This document shows positions 8,259-14,323 of a DNA stretch of 16,242 nucleotides, one piece after another. Under the pieces are notes generated by a model. It was not told where the DNA came from. It ran no database searches and saw only the letters and a list, made by a program, of their open reading frames with translations. The number at the start of each line of letters is the position of its first letter. Position 1 is the first letter of the stretch. The stretch comes from CAYPJE01 sp964410945 (GTDB lineage: Bacteria; Fidelibacterota; Marinisomatia; Marinisomatales; TCS56), in contig CAYPJE010000059.1 in assembly GCA_964410945.1 (NCBI GenBank), forward strand, positions 1 to 16,242, given 5' to 3'. The position numbers and the translations under genes are program-made.

Positions 8259-8288
8259 TAAATAAGCTGGGAAACAGTTCGAAGTTAA
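8259..8288 (-). promoter_or_regulatory. Candidate promoter of the methionine operon
   Basis: On the minus strand, TTAACT (8288-8283) and TATTTA (8264-8259) are separated by 18 bases, placing a transcription start near 8250, just before the aptamer. Matches to the housekeeping consensus are partial, so the position next to the riboswitch is the main support. Confidence 0.4.
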
Positions 8289-8408
8289 CGGACAAAAAGT
8301 TCCGGTATCAATAATATTTTTGAAAATTTTCAGCGGTTGGCGGAATTTTATTCCAGGGATGGGGTTGGTGCTTCGGGAAGGTTAATAAAAATAACGTAGT
8401 GATTAAAT

Positions 8409-8430
8409 CGACAGACAAGAATGTCTGTCG
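8409..8430. repeat. Perfect 9-bp inverted repeat (hairpin)
   Basis: CGACAGACA (8409-8417) and TGTCTGTCG (8422-8430) are perfect reverse complements around the four bases AGAA. There is no U-run after it on either strand, so it is not a classical terminator. It belongs to a cluster with the repeat at 8442-8486. Confidence 0.8.
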
Positions 8431-8441
8431 TACGAATCCCT

Positions 8442-8486
8442 CATCGTAGTGCGGGCATTCCCATCTACGTTCAGAGAACTACGATG
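8442..8486. repeat. Nested inverted repeats, REP/MITE-like
   Basis: CATCGTAGT (8442-8450) and ACTACGATG (8478-8486) form perfect 9-bp outer arms. Inside, CGTAG (8445-8449) can alternatively pair with CTACG (8465-8469), with GGG and CCC pairing further in, so two mutually exclusive hairpins are possible. Together with the repeat ending at 8430 this resembles a palindromic intergenic repeat of the REP or small MITE sort. Whether it recurs in the genome cannot be seen here. Confidence 0.65.
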
Positions 8487-8649
8487 GATAAATCTACCTG
8501 CACAACATTCCTTTTGCATTACCAGATATTGATATTTAACTTCTTCAAAACAGGGAGTTACGGTTTATGCACCAAAATATTCTAAAATATAACAAATTAT
8601 CCATAATGAATTATCAAATTCGGATTAACACATACTTAATGGGTATATA

Positions 8650-8946
8650 ATGTCCCCAAGAAAAAACTTATGGGATAAACAGCTTTCAAGGAACCAAGAA
8701 TTCTGGGTGATGATATTTCCCATATTTTTGATTATTCTTATAGATATTCTGTTACTACTTGGTCCGTTTTCTGGGCTGCAGGATAAAGTTAGAACCGGAT
8801 GGAGCCCTTTATCAGGTGAGTCAACAACTTCTTTTAAAGCTTCCTGTATTTTAATTTTAGATGTGTTGATATATTTAATAGCTTTTGGAAGTTTAAGAAT
8901 ATTATTACTAAAAAGAAAATATCCACTCTTCAGATCCAAACGTTGA
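8650..8946 (+). CDS. Hypothetical small two-helix membrane protein
   Basis: A 98-residue frame with no family that I recognise. Hydrophobic stretches at about residues 18-40 and 64-85 look like transmembrane helices. Both ends are basic (PRKNLWDKQLSR at the start, KRKYPLFRSKR at the end), which by the positive-inside rule puts both termini in the cytoplasm. The sensible membrane topology is the main reason to believe it is coding. No clear Shine-Dalgarno site precedes the ATG. Base composition is clearly more AT-rich than the flanking operons, which may mean recent acquisition. It converges on the dipeptidase gene, 41 bp away. A minus-strand frame across the same bases looks less protein-like. 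Confidence 0.5.
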   Translation: MSPRKNLWDKQLSRNQEFWVMIFPIFLIILIDILLLLGPFSGLQDKVRTGWSPLSGESTTSFKASCILILDVLIYLIAFGSLRILLLKRKYPLFRSKR

Positions 8947-8987
8947 CTTTAATTCTACCGTAACGTGTGAACCGAAAATAGGAAAGG

Positions 8988-10208
8988 CTATTTACCCGCC
9001 TTTTCCTCCACTGCCTTTAATACTCTCATAAAATTTCCGCCCCAGATATTGGCAATTTCTTCCGCTGAGTAGCCCCGTTTCACCAGTTCGGCGGTGATAT
9101 TGGGCAGTTCGCTTACATCGCGGCAGTCAGCCAGACCACCGCCACCGTCGAAATCAGTGCCGATACCAACATGGTCGATTCCGGCGATTTTTACCATGTG
9201 GTCGATATGGTCCACCGCATCAGATACCGTAGCCAGGATTTCCGGGTGATCCTTATCCAGTTGGGCGAAGTCAATCCGCGCCAGTTTTTTCTGCTCTTCA
9301 GTGCGGTCGTCGTAGGAACCCCATTTTTTCTTCAATGCAGCATTAACTGAATCGCGTTCCGCCGTCTGCTTAACGACCTTGACATAATAACTGAGGATAC
9401 ACATCTGCACCACGCCGCCGTTTTTCGCCAGTGCCCGGAGCATATCATCATCCAGGTTGCGGGGGTGATTACGAATCGCACGGGCGCAGGAATGGGAGGC
9501 GATTACCGGGGCGCTTGATTCCTCCAGCACATCATAAAAGGCCTTGTCGCTGATGTGGGAAACATCCACAATCATTCCCAGGCGATTCATCTCATTTACT
9601 ACTTCTTTACCGAATTCACTCAAGCCGTTATGCTCAGTAGAATCGGTGGAGGAATCGCAGATATCATTATTGGCGGTGTGGCAGAGGGTAATATACCGCA
9701 CACCGCGATCATAAAAATATTGAACCTTTGAAATATCTGTTCCGATGGGGTAGCCATTTTCAATCCCCAGCAGGATGGATCGCTGCCCATCTTGATTTAA
9801 GTCATTGAGATCATCTGCTGAATAGGTCATTCCCGCCAGATCGGGATATTTTTTGACCGCCTTCAGCGTGGCATCGATGGCCGTTTCCACCTTGTTTTGG
9901 GCCCGCTGATATCCATCGGCATCACGGGAACCCTGGGCTACAAAAGCGGCAAAGAATACCGCATCCAGGCCACCCTCTTTCATGCGGATGAAATCAAGCT
10001 GGTTGGCGCCGTCATCAATATCGCCCCGCACGCCCATATCAACGTTACGGCGCACCAAATCCAGGGGCGTGTCCACATGGGTGTCGATGGTCCAGACCTT
10101 CTCGTGTAAAACCCGCGGATCGATCGACTGATTTGCCATATTTTCCTGTTTCTCCTTACAACCGACCAATATAAAAAAGACTAATAATAACAGCTGCTTT
10201 GAATTCAT
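8988..10208 (-). CDS. Lipoprotein membrane dipeptidase (peptidase M19, renal dipeptidase family)
   Basis: A predicted zinc-dependent dipeptidase anchored in the envelope, 406 residues. The N-terminus is a lipoprotein signal, MNSKQLLLLVFFILVGC, with lipobox LVGC and lipidated Cys17. Metal ligands expected for family M19 are present: His44 and Asp46 in IDTHVDT, bridging Glu150 in GIENG, His218 in VDVSHISD and His239 in IASHSCARA. GIGTDFDG at 348-355 is the C-terminal hallmark. Known members cleave dipeptides, including some with D-residues; the substrate here is unknown. The ATG at 10208 is chosen because AGGA lies five bases upstream and the signal peptide begins there; a frame starting at 10352 would overlap the previous gene. 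It follows the NmrA-like gene after 58 bp on the same strand and may be cotranscribed with the exporter cluster. Confidence 0.93.
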   Translation of the reverse strand: MNSKQLLLLVFFILVGCKEKQENMANQSIDPRVLHEKVWTIDTHVDTPLDLVRRNVDMGVRGDIDDGANQLDFIRMKEGGLDAVFFAAFVAQGSRDADGYQRAQNKVETAIDATLKAVKKYPDLAGMTYSADDLNDLNQDGQRSILLGIENGYPIGTDISKVQYFYDRGVRYITLCHTANNDICDSSTDSTEHNGLSEFGKEVVNEMNRLGMIVDVSHISDKAFYDVLEESSAPVIASHSCARAIRNHPRNLDDDMLRALAKNGGVVQMCILSYYVKVVKQTAERDSVNAALKKKWGSYDDRTEEQKKLARIDFAQLDKDHPEILATVSDAVDHIDHMVKIAGIDHVGIGTDFDGGGGLADCRDVSELPNITAELVKRGYSAEEIANIWGGNFMRVLKAVEEKAGK

Positions 10209-10266
10209 GATTTTCCTATAGTAATGATTATGCCGGGATAAAAATAGACCGATATAAACATCAGTT

Positions 10267-11181
10267 TCAGGAATTATTTTTCCACTTTTCAGCTTCCATT
10301 TCCAGCGTAGTGGCTTTATAATCAAACAATTCCTGCAACCGGGCAAAATCATCCGGTGCCTGCTTGGCCAGGTCCTGGGGAAACAGATTCAGCATACTCA
10401 CGCTACCGGACAGGTAGCGCAGGTAGGGATTGAAGGGCCAGGCCAGGAGGGAGGCGATTTTTATCTGTAATAACGGGATTTTAACATATTTAATATCCTT
10501 TCCGTAAACCGACCCGATGATCCGGACGGCCCGCTGAAAGGAAAGTGCCTCCGGACCAGTCAGGTGCAGCCGCAGTTCACACAGGTCATCACGCAGTGCT
10601 GCCTGGGCGGCTATTTCTCCGGCATCACAGGTGGCAATTGTCGGCAAAGCCGGAGGACCGCCACCAGGCACAATCATTTTATCCTTCCGCAGCATAGCCT
10701 TGAAAATATCCATATTGGGCGGTGCTCCCAGGATGGTCCAGTTAAATTCAGATGGCCGTAAAGTATTCTCAATAGTCAATCGGTCGAGAGCCATGGTCCT
10801 GAACTGGGCATTCACTTGACTCAGGATTTCTTCTCGTATATCATAGACTGATATATACACCACGCGCCTTATAGCGGCTGTTTTCATCAGATCGAAAAGT
10901 TGGAGGACGGCATCGTGCTCAATCGCCTTCATCTGGCGGATCAGTCGTGGTGTAAAGGCCGAAACTGAGATCACCACCGAATCAATACCAGTCAGGGCTT
11001 CCCTTGTATCGACCTCATTCCTGATATCACCGGTAACCAATTCTGGTGCAGGGCCCAGTATTTCCCGCGCCCGGGATTTATTGCGTGTCATTACCCGAAC
11101 GGAAACGCCCCGCTTTACCAGACTGCCTACAATATGGCGGCCATAATAGCCCGTGCCGCCAACAATTAATACGGACTGCAT
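10267..11181 (-). CDS. NmrA-like NAD(P)-binding protein (atypical SDR)
   Basis: A 304-residue Rossmann-fold protein of the atypical short-chain dehydrogenase / NmrA group. GGTGYYGRHIV at 8-18 is the dinucleotide-binding loop. VRVMTRNKSRA at 28-38 contains basic residues that would favour NADP(H). Later segments follow the usual pattern VTGDIR, D-S-VV, RRVVYIS and W-TIL-APPN. The Tyr-x-x-x-Lys catalytic motif of classical SDRs is not evident, as in NmrA-type sensors and some epimerase-like enzymes. The ATG at 11181 has GGGAGG four bases upstream; the upstream TTG at 11196 overlaps the permease stop and has no such site. It follows the second ABC permease by 11 bases, so cotranscription with the exporter is very likely. 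It could be a redox sensor or a reductase acting on the exported compound; neither is shown. Confidence 0.85.
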   Translation of the reverse strand: MQSVLIVGGTGYYGRHIVGSLVKRGVSVRVMTRNKSRAREILGPAPELVTGDIRNEVDTREALTGIDSVVISVSAFTPRLIRQMKAIEHDAVLQLFDLMKTAAIRRVVYISVYDIREEILSQVNAQFRTMALDRLTIENTLRPSEFNWTILGAPPNMDIFKAMLRKDKMIVPGGGPPALPTIATCDAGEIAAQAALRDDLCELRLHLTGPEALSFQRAVRIIGSVYGKDIKYVKIPLLQIKIASLLAWPFNPYLRYLSGSVSMLNLFPQDLAKQAPDDFARLQELFDYKATTLEMEAEKWKNNS

Positions 11182-11185
11182 TTTT

Positions 11186-11191
11186 CCTCCC
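11186..11191 (-). promoter_or_regulatory. Ribosome binding site deciding the NmrA-like start
   Basis: GGGAGG on the minus strand, four bases before the ATG at 11181. It supports the ATG over the in-frame TTG at 11196. Confidence 0.7.
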
Positions 11192-11192
11192 G

Positions 11193-11930
11193 TCAATTGA
11201 TATCCAAGCGATTGAATTTTCGCAATAAAATCAGCAACACTATGACATGAGCCAGCAAACCGAAAATTAAATATAATAGCCAGTCCGGGTTGCCGTTATA
11301 ACACTGCCAAAGAGATTTTACCGGCCAATAGGTCGGCATGATCCCGGCCAGCAACTGCCAATTTGAATTAATGAAGAATACAGCCAGGGGTGCCAGAAAG
11401 AAAATGCTGAATCCTTTAAACATAGCCAGTCCGACCACCTTGTTGCTGGCAAACACCCCCAGGAGCAGAGCAGAAATCGGTCCTTCCAGGCTGGCAACCA
11501 GCGCAATCGCCAGCAGGGGCCAGAAGGGGAATTCTATCAGTCCGGCCAACCGGAAACAAATGATTGTCAGTATCAGGCTGAGTAATGTAGGCAGCGAGAT
11601 TCGATAGACCAGATAATCCGCCAGTCGCAGCGGTGTCACACGCAGGGCTGTGAGCGTACGGTCATCACGTTCGTCCAGCAGGAGAAAACCGATTACCACC
11701 CCCACCAGCATAGGCACAAAAAGCGGAAAGAAACTCATAATGAGGGGGTAATAATCTGGTAAGTAAAATCCATAAGACTGATTCAGCCAGGCCGCCAGCT
11801 CAGGAATTCCCCAGCGTACCAGCAGGGAGGGCAGAACCGGGATTACCAGCATCCATTGGAGAAGTGAATCGCGCCAGATACTGCGCGCATCCACCGGACC
11901 CAGGATTTTAAATACTTTGATCAAATTCAT
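11193..11930 (-). CDS. ABC-2 type exporter permease, second subunit
   Basis: A 245-residue integral membrane protein with about six hydrophobic segments and a cytoplasmic loop LLLDERDDRTLTALRVTP near residues 83-100, the coupling-loop motif of ABC-2 exporters. The first quarter has helices interrupted by a polar stretch around residues 45-60. Its ATG lies within the stop of the first permease (ATGA, 4-nt overlap). Two different permeases and one ATPase suggest a heterodimeric membrane part. The layout and the DERDD...TLTALRVTP loop recall the mycobacterial Rv2686c-Rv2688c drug exporter group. That likeness is a family-level impression and the substrate is unknown. Confidence 0.88.
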   Translation of the reverse strand: MNLIKVFKILGPVDARSIWRDSLLQWMLVIPVLPSLLVRWGIPELAAWLNQSYGFYLPDYYPLIMSFFPLFVPMLVGVVIGFLLLDERDDRTLTALRVTPLRLADYLVYRISLPTLLSLILTIICFRLAGLIEFPFWPLLAIALVASLEGPISALLLGVFASNKVVGLAMFKGFSIFFLAPLAVFFINSNWQLLAGIMPTYWPVKSLWQCYNGNPDWLLYLIFGLLAHVIVLLILLRKFNRLDIN

Positions 11931-12631
11931 GGACGTTTTCCTTTACGGATAATAAACCGTTCAAAGGCTGTCTGCGCCCAGCGGAAAAGGCCAGCGATCC
12001 AGATTATCGCCGATATGGCCGCCAGCAGGGATGGCTCCGTCGCCTGCGCATCCAGTGACCGTCGCATCAACTGCAGGGAAAACTGAACCGGATGCAGGTC
12101 AAACAACCAGCTTTCCCACAGGCCAAAATAATCTATAAATGGCAGGCCCAAGGGCATGGCGAAAACAACGCCCGGCATGATAAACTCATTGATTGACTCA
12201 AAGCGTGCTACGACAATAAATCCCAGAAGGACCATTACTACCGCCATGAGGAAGAGGCCCAGGGCGAAAGACAGAATATTAAAATAGATTCCGTAACTGG
12301 CAACCACCAGCAGTAGACCTTCGATGATACACAGAATAGCGAGCGATATGACTTTTGCTACCAGAAACTCGGCACTCCGTACCGGAGTAACGATCATTGC
12401 CTCCAGGGTGCCTTCGCCCTTCTCAAACAGAACCAAGCCTGCCAGGAAGAAGTAGGCCGTGATCATCAGGTTGCTGATCATCAGGTAGGGCAGCACATAT
12501 CCCAGGCTCCCAGACGGTATCTGTCGCAGGATGGCGATAAAGATTACCGCCACAAACAGGGTGGCGAAATAGAAACCATATCGGATCTGTAAAATTATAT
12601 CTTTTCTGATTGTGGACAACAGACGCTTCAT
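11927..12631 (-). CDS. ABC-2 type exporter permease, first subunit
   Basis: A 234-residue membrane protein with about six transmembrane segments. FEKGEGTLEAMIVTPV near residues 69-84 is the conserved ABC-2 coupling-helix region. A short basic N-terminal amphipathic stretch (MKRLLSTIRKD) precedes helix one, and the C-terminus is basic (RKGKRP). The ATG overlaps the ATPase stop by 4 nt (ATGA) and its own stop overlaps the next permease by 4 nt, so the three subunits are translationally coupled and probably made in fixed ratio. It would pair with the second permease to form the export channel. Confidence 0.9.
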   Translation of the reverse strand: MKRLLSTIRKDIILQIRYGFYFATLFVAVIFIAILRQIPSGSLGYVLPYLMISNLMITAYFFLAGLVLFEKGEGTLEAMIVTPVRSAEFLVAKVISLAILCIIEGLLLVVASYGIYFNILSFALGLFLMAVVMVLLGFIVVARFESINEFIMPGVVFAMPLGLPFIDYFGLWESWLFDLHPVQFSLQLMRRSLDAQATEPSLLAAISAIIWIAGLFRWAQTAFERFIIRKGKRP

Positions 12632-13482
12632 CGCAGACGCTGGCCGGTTACTTCAATGAAGATGTTTTCCAGGGTGGTTTCCTGGGAATGGATAGTCTCG
12701 ATTGAATTATTCCGCAGCAACGCCAGAAAGGACGGGTTTTCTGCCAGGCCGTCGATTGGGAAATCGGCGAACTCCATTTTTCCATTGCGCTGGTATTCTA
12801 CTCTCACCAGGTTCCGGCCATACTGCAGTTTCAGGTTGCGGGGCGAATCAATCAGTTTTATCTCACCATCGATAATAAACGCCACCCGGTCACAGAGTTG
12901 ATCGGCCACGGTCATATCATGGGTCGTCAGAAAAACGGTTGTGCCGTTAGCCTTTTTATTTTGGATTATATCCTTCACCAATCGGGCATTGACCGGATCC
13001 AGGCCGGCGGTTGGTTCGTCCAGGAATATCAGGTCCGGTTTGGGCAACAGGGAGCGGGCAAACCCCAGACGTACTTTCATCCCTTTGGAATACTGGGCCA
13101 CCGGTACAGCAGCATCTTTAGTCAAACCAACCATTTCCAGCAGGTTATCCGGATCTTCCGTTTCTCCGGCATACAGTGATTGAAAATAGCACAGGTTCTC
13201 CCGGCCGGTCAGTTTCAAGTAATGATTGGGCATTTCAAAGGCCACCCCGACCCGTTCGTAATATTCCGAATGCCAGGTCTTCAAGTCACGGCCCCAAACC
13301 GTAGCCTGACCGGAGAATTGCTCGAATAATCCGATCAGGATTTTCTGGGTAGTACTTTTTCCAGCACCGCTGGGACCTAAAAAACCAAATATTTCCCCGG
13401 CTTCGATATGGAAATCGATTCCTTTGATTGTGGGCGCTGAATTGCCGGGATAGGTGAATTGCAGATTCCGAACCTCAATCAC
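12628..13482 (-). CDS. ABC exporter ATP-binding subunit
   Basis: The 284-residue ATPase that powers the adjacent permeases. Walker A is GPSGAGKST at 36-44, the signature loop is YSKGM at 131-135 in place of LSGGQ, Walker B is LIFLDE at 151-156, the D-loop is GLD at 160-162 and the switch histidine is His188 in TTHD. YSKGM is common in ABC-2 exporter ATPases and need not mean loss of function. The Q-loop position reads FEMPNHY, with Glu83 where Gln is usual. A ~70-residue C-terminal extension ends in a segment (ENIFIEVTGQRLR) frequent in drug-exporter ATPases. Translation starts with GTG at 13482, overlapping the tetR stop (GTGA), with a purine-rich AAGGTGG ahead. Confidence 0.95.
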   Translation of the reverse strand: MIEVRNLQFTYPGNSAPTIKGIDFHIEAGEIFGFLGPSGAGKSTTQKILIGLFEQFSGQATVWGRDLKTWHSEYYERVGVAFEMPNHYLKLTGRENLCYFQSLYAGETEDPDNLLEMVGLTKDAAVPVAQYSKGMKVRLGFARSLLPKPDLIFLDEPTAGLDPVNARLVKDIIQNKKANGTTVFLTTHDMTVADQLCDRVAFIIDGEIKLIDSPRNLKLQYGRNLVRVEYQRNGKMEFADFPIDGLAENPSFLALLRNNSIETIHSQETTLENIFIEVTGQRLR

Positions 13483-14087
13483 TGATCACCACCTTCCACC
13501 AGGCCCTTTGAAAGGGCATTGATGATCAGTTCCATGACCTGCGGGTAAATGTCATTACCAATTTCATTTTTATGCAGTGTTATCAGAAAAAATGCCCTGA
13601 ATAACGAAGAGAGGATGTCCGGTTCAACCTGACACAGGTTGCTGGTCCGCTGGAAATGCCTTATGAAATCAATCGCCGCCTGGTGATCGTTTTCCTGATG
13701 GGCAGCTAATTTGTCAGGCGGCAGTTTTCGCAACAGGTGTTCGTACACACCGGGCTCATATAGTTTTTCCATGATTTTGCTGCCCGCCACCATCTTAAGA
13801 CCGGTGGTGAACATCTGCCGCAGAGCTTCACCGGCATCTATATCACTGGCAATCAATTCCTTCACCAGTCCATCCCTGAACCGCTCTTCCTCCTCAACGA
13901 TAAAGAAAAACAGTTCTTCCTTTGAACCAAAAAAATTATAGAAACTGCCTTTGGAGATACCAACCTTGGTGGTAATATCATCGACACTGGTTTTCTTCAA
14001 CCCGTAAATCTCAAACAAGGCCCGGCCTTGAATCATCAAGTCCCGGCGAATTTTCGTCCTGTCCTTTTCATTGAATGCTTTCGCCAT
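13479..14087 (-). CDS. TetR/AcrR family transcriptional regulator
   Basis: A 202-residue one-component repressor. The N-terminal ~60 residues form the DNA-binding domain, with the helix-turn-helix in TSVDDITTKVGISKGSFYNF (about residues 33-52) followed by the usual F-x-S-K-E-E-L. The C-terminal ligand and dimerisation domain is unlike any subgroup I can name. It is the first gene of the exporter operon, joined to the ATPase by a GTGA overlap, so it most likely represses its own operon and responds to a compound the pump exports. The ATG has AGG seven bases upstream, and this site lies inside the large inverted repeat at 14090-14130, so repressor binding there would also cover the start region. 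Confidence 0.93.
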   Translation of the reverse strand: MAKAFNEKDRTKIRRDLMIQGRALFEIYGLKKTSVDDITTKVGISKGSFYNFFGSKEELFFFIVEEEERFRDGLVKELIASDIDAGEALRQMFTTGLKMVAGSKIMEKLYEPGVYEHLLRKLPPDKLAAHQENDHQAAIDFIRHFQRTSNLCQVEPDILSSLFRAFFLITLHKNEIGNDIYPQVMELIINALSKGLVEGGDQ

Positions 14088-14089
14088 CT

Positions 14090-14130
14090 ATATACCTATG
14101 ACTGATATTGTAAAATAGTCATAGGTATAT
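14090..14130. promoter_or_regulatory. Long inverted repeat, probable TetR operator
   Basis: ATATACCTATGACT (14090-14103) and AGTCATAGGTATAT (14117-14130) are perfect 14-bp reverse complements separated by 13 bases. The distal arm overlaps the -10 box of the tetR promoter and the proximal arm ends two bases before the tetR start codon. TetR-family dimers usually bind palindromes near their own gene. A 27-bp centre-to-centre spacing is long for one dimer, so two dimers or a DNA loop is possible. Confidence 0.75.
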
Positions 14131-14155
14131 TACAATAACTACTAACCATGATCAA
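14127..14155 (-). promoter_or_regulatory. Promoter of the tetR-exporter operon
   Basis: Minus strand TTGATC (14155-14150) and TAATAT (14132-14127) are separated by 17 bases, a good housekeeping-type promoter. The predicted start near 14120 falls inside the inverted repeat, giving a leader of about 33 nt. Confidence 0.65.
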
Positions 14156-14193
14156 TAAAAATTCCCATATATGTTACCATATAAAAAACCAGG

Positions 14194-14222
14194 TTGACAC
14201 CGTGATTACGCTGGCTTAATAT
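14194..14222 (+). promoter_or_regulatory. Near-consensus promoter of the AAA/DUF4143 gene
   Basis: TTGACA (14194-14199) and TAATAT (14217-14222) with a 17-base spacer match the sigma-70 consensus in 11 of 12 positions. Transcription would begin near 14229, about 95 nt before the TTG start at 14324. It is divergent from the tetR promoter, with 38 bases between the two -35 boxes. Confidence 0.7.
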
Positions 14223-14323
14223 TACCCTGAGTATATGACATCAATTAAATTCATTAACCCTTAGTATGTGTCATGCTTTGCAAGACGTTGCCCTTACTAT
14301 GAGACAATAATAAACATAAGTCA

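Larger units (their letters stand above)
8289..8649. other. AT-rich intergenic region without a gene
   Basis: About 360 bases between the methionine operon promoter and the small membrane-protein frame. It holds the inverted-repeat cluster at 8409-8486 and otherwise AT-rich DNA. No frame with family resemblance, no tRNA and no convincing promoter for the small plus-strand gene was found. Confidence 0.6.

Noticed and set aside
8108..8314. 68-codon plus-strand frame
   Set aside because: It is made of the SAM-I aptamer, terminator and promoter read on the wrong strand.
8625..8939. Minus-strand 104-codon frame across the small membrane-protein gene
   Set aside because: It lacks a plausible start region, domain or topology, while the opposite strand gives two clean membrane helices.
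8947..8987. Terminator between the small membrane protein and the dipeptidase
   Set aside because: No stable stem with a U-run was found on either strand.
13090..13092. Loss of the ABC signature LSGGQ in the ATPase
   Set aside because: YSKGM is a common natural variant in ABC-2 exporter ATPases, and the Walker motifs and switch histidine are intact.
14235..14274. Inverted ATGACA / TGTCAT pair in the leader of the AAA gene
   Set aside because: Only six bases per arm with a long spacer, easily by chance in AT-rich DNA, and not similar enough to the tetR operator.
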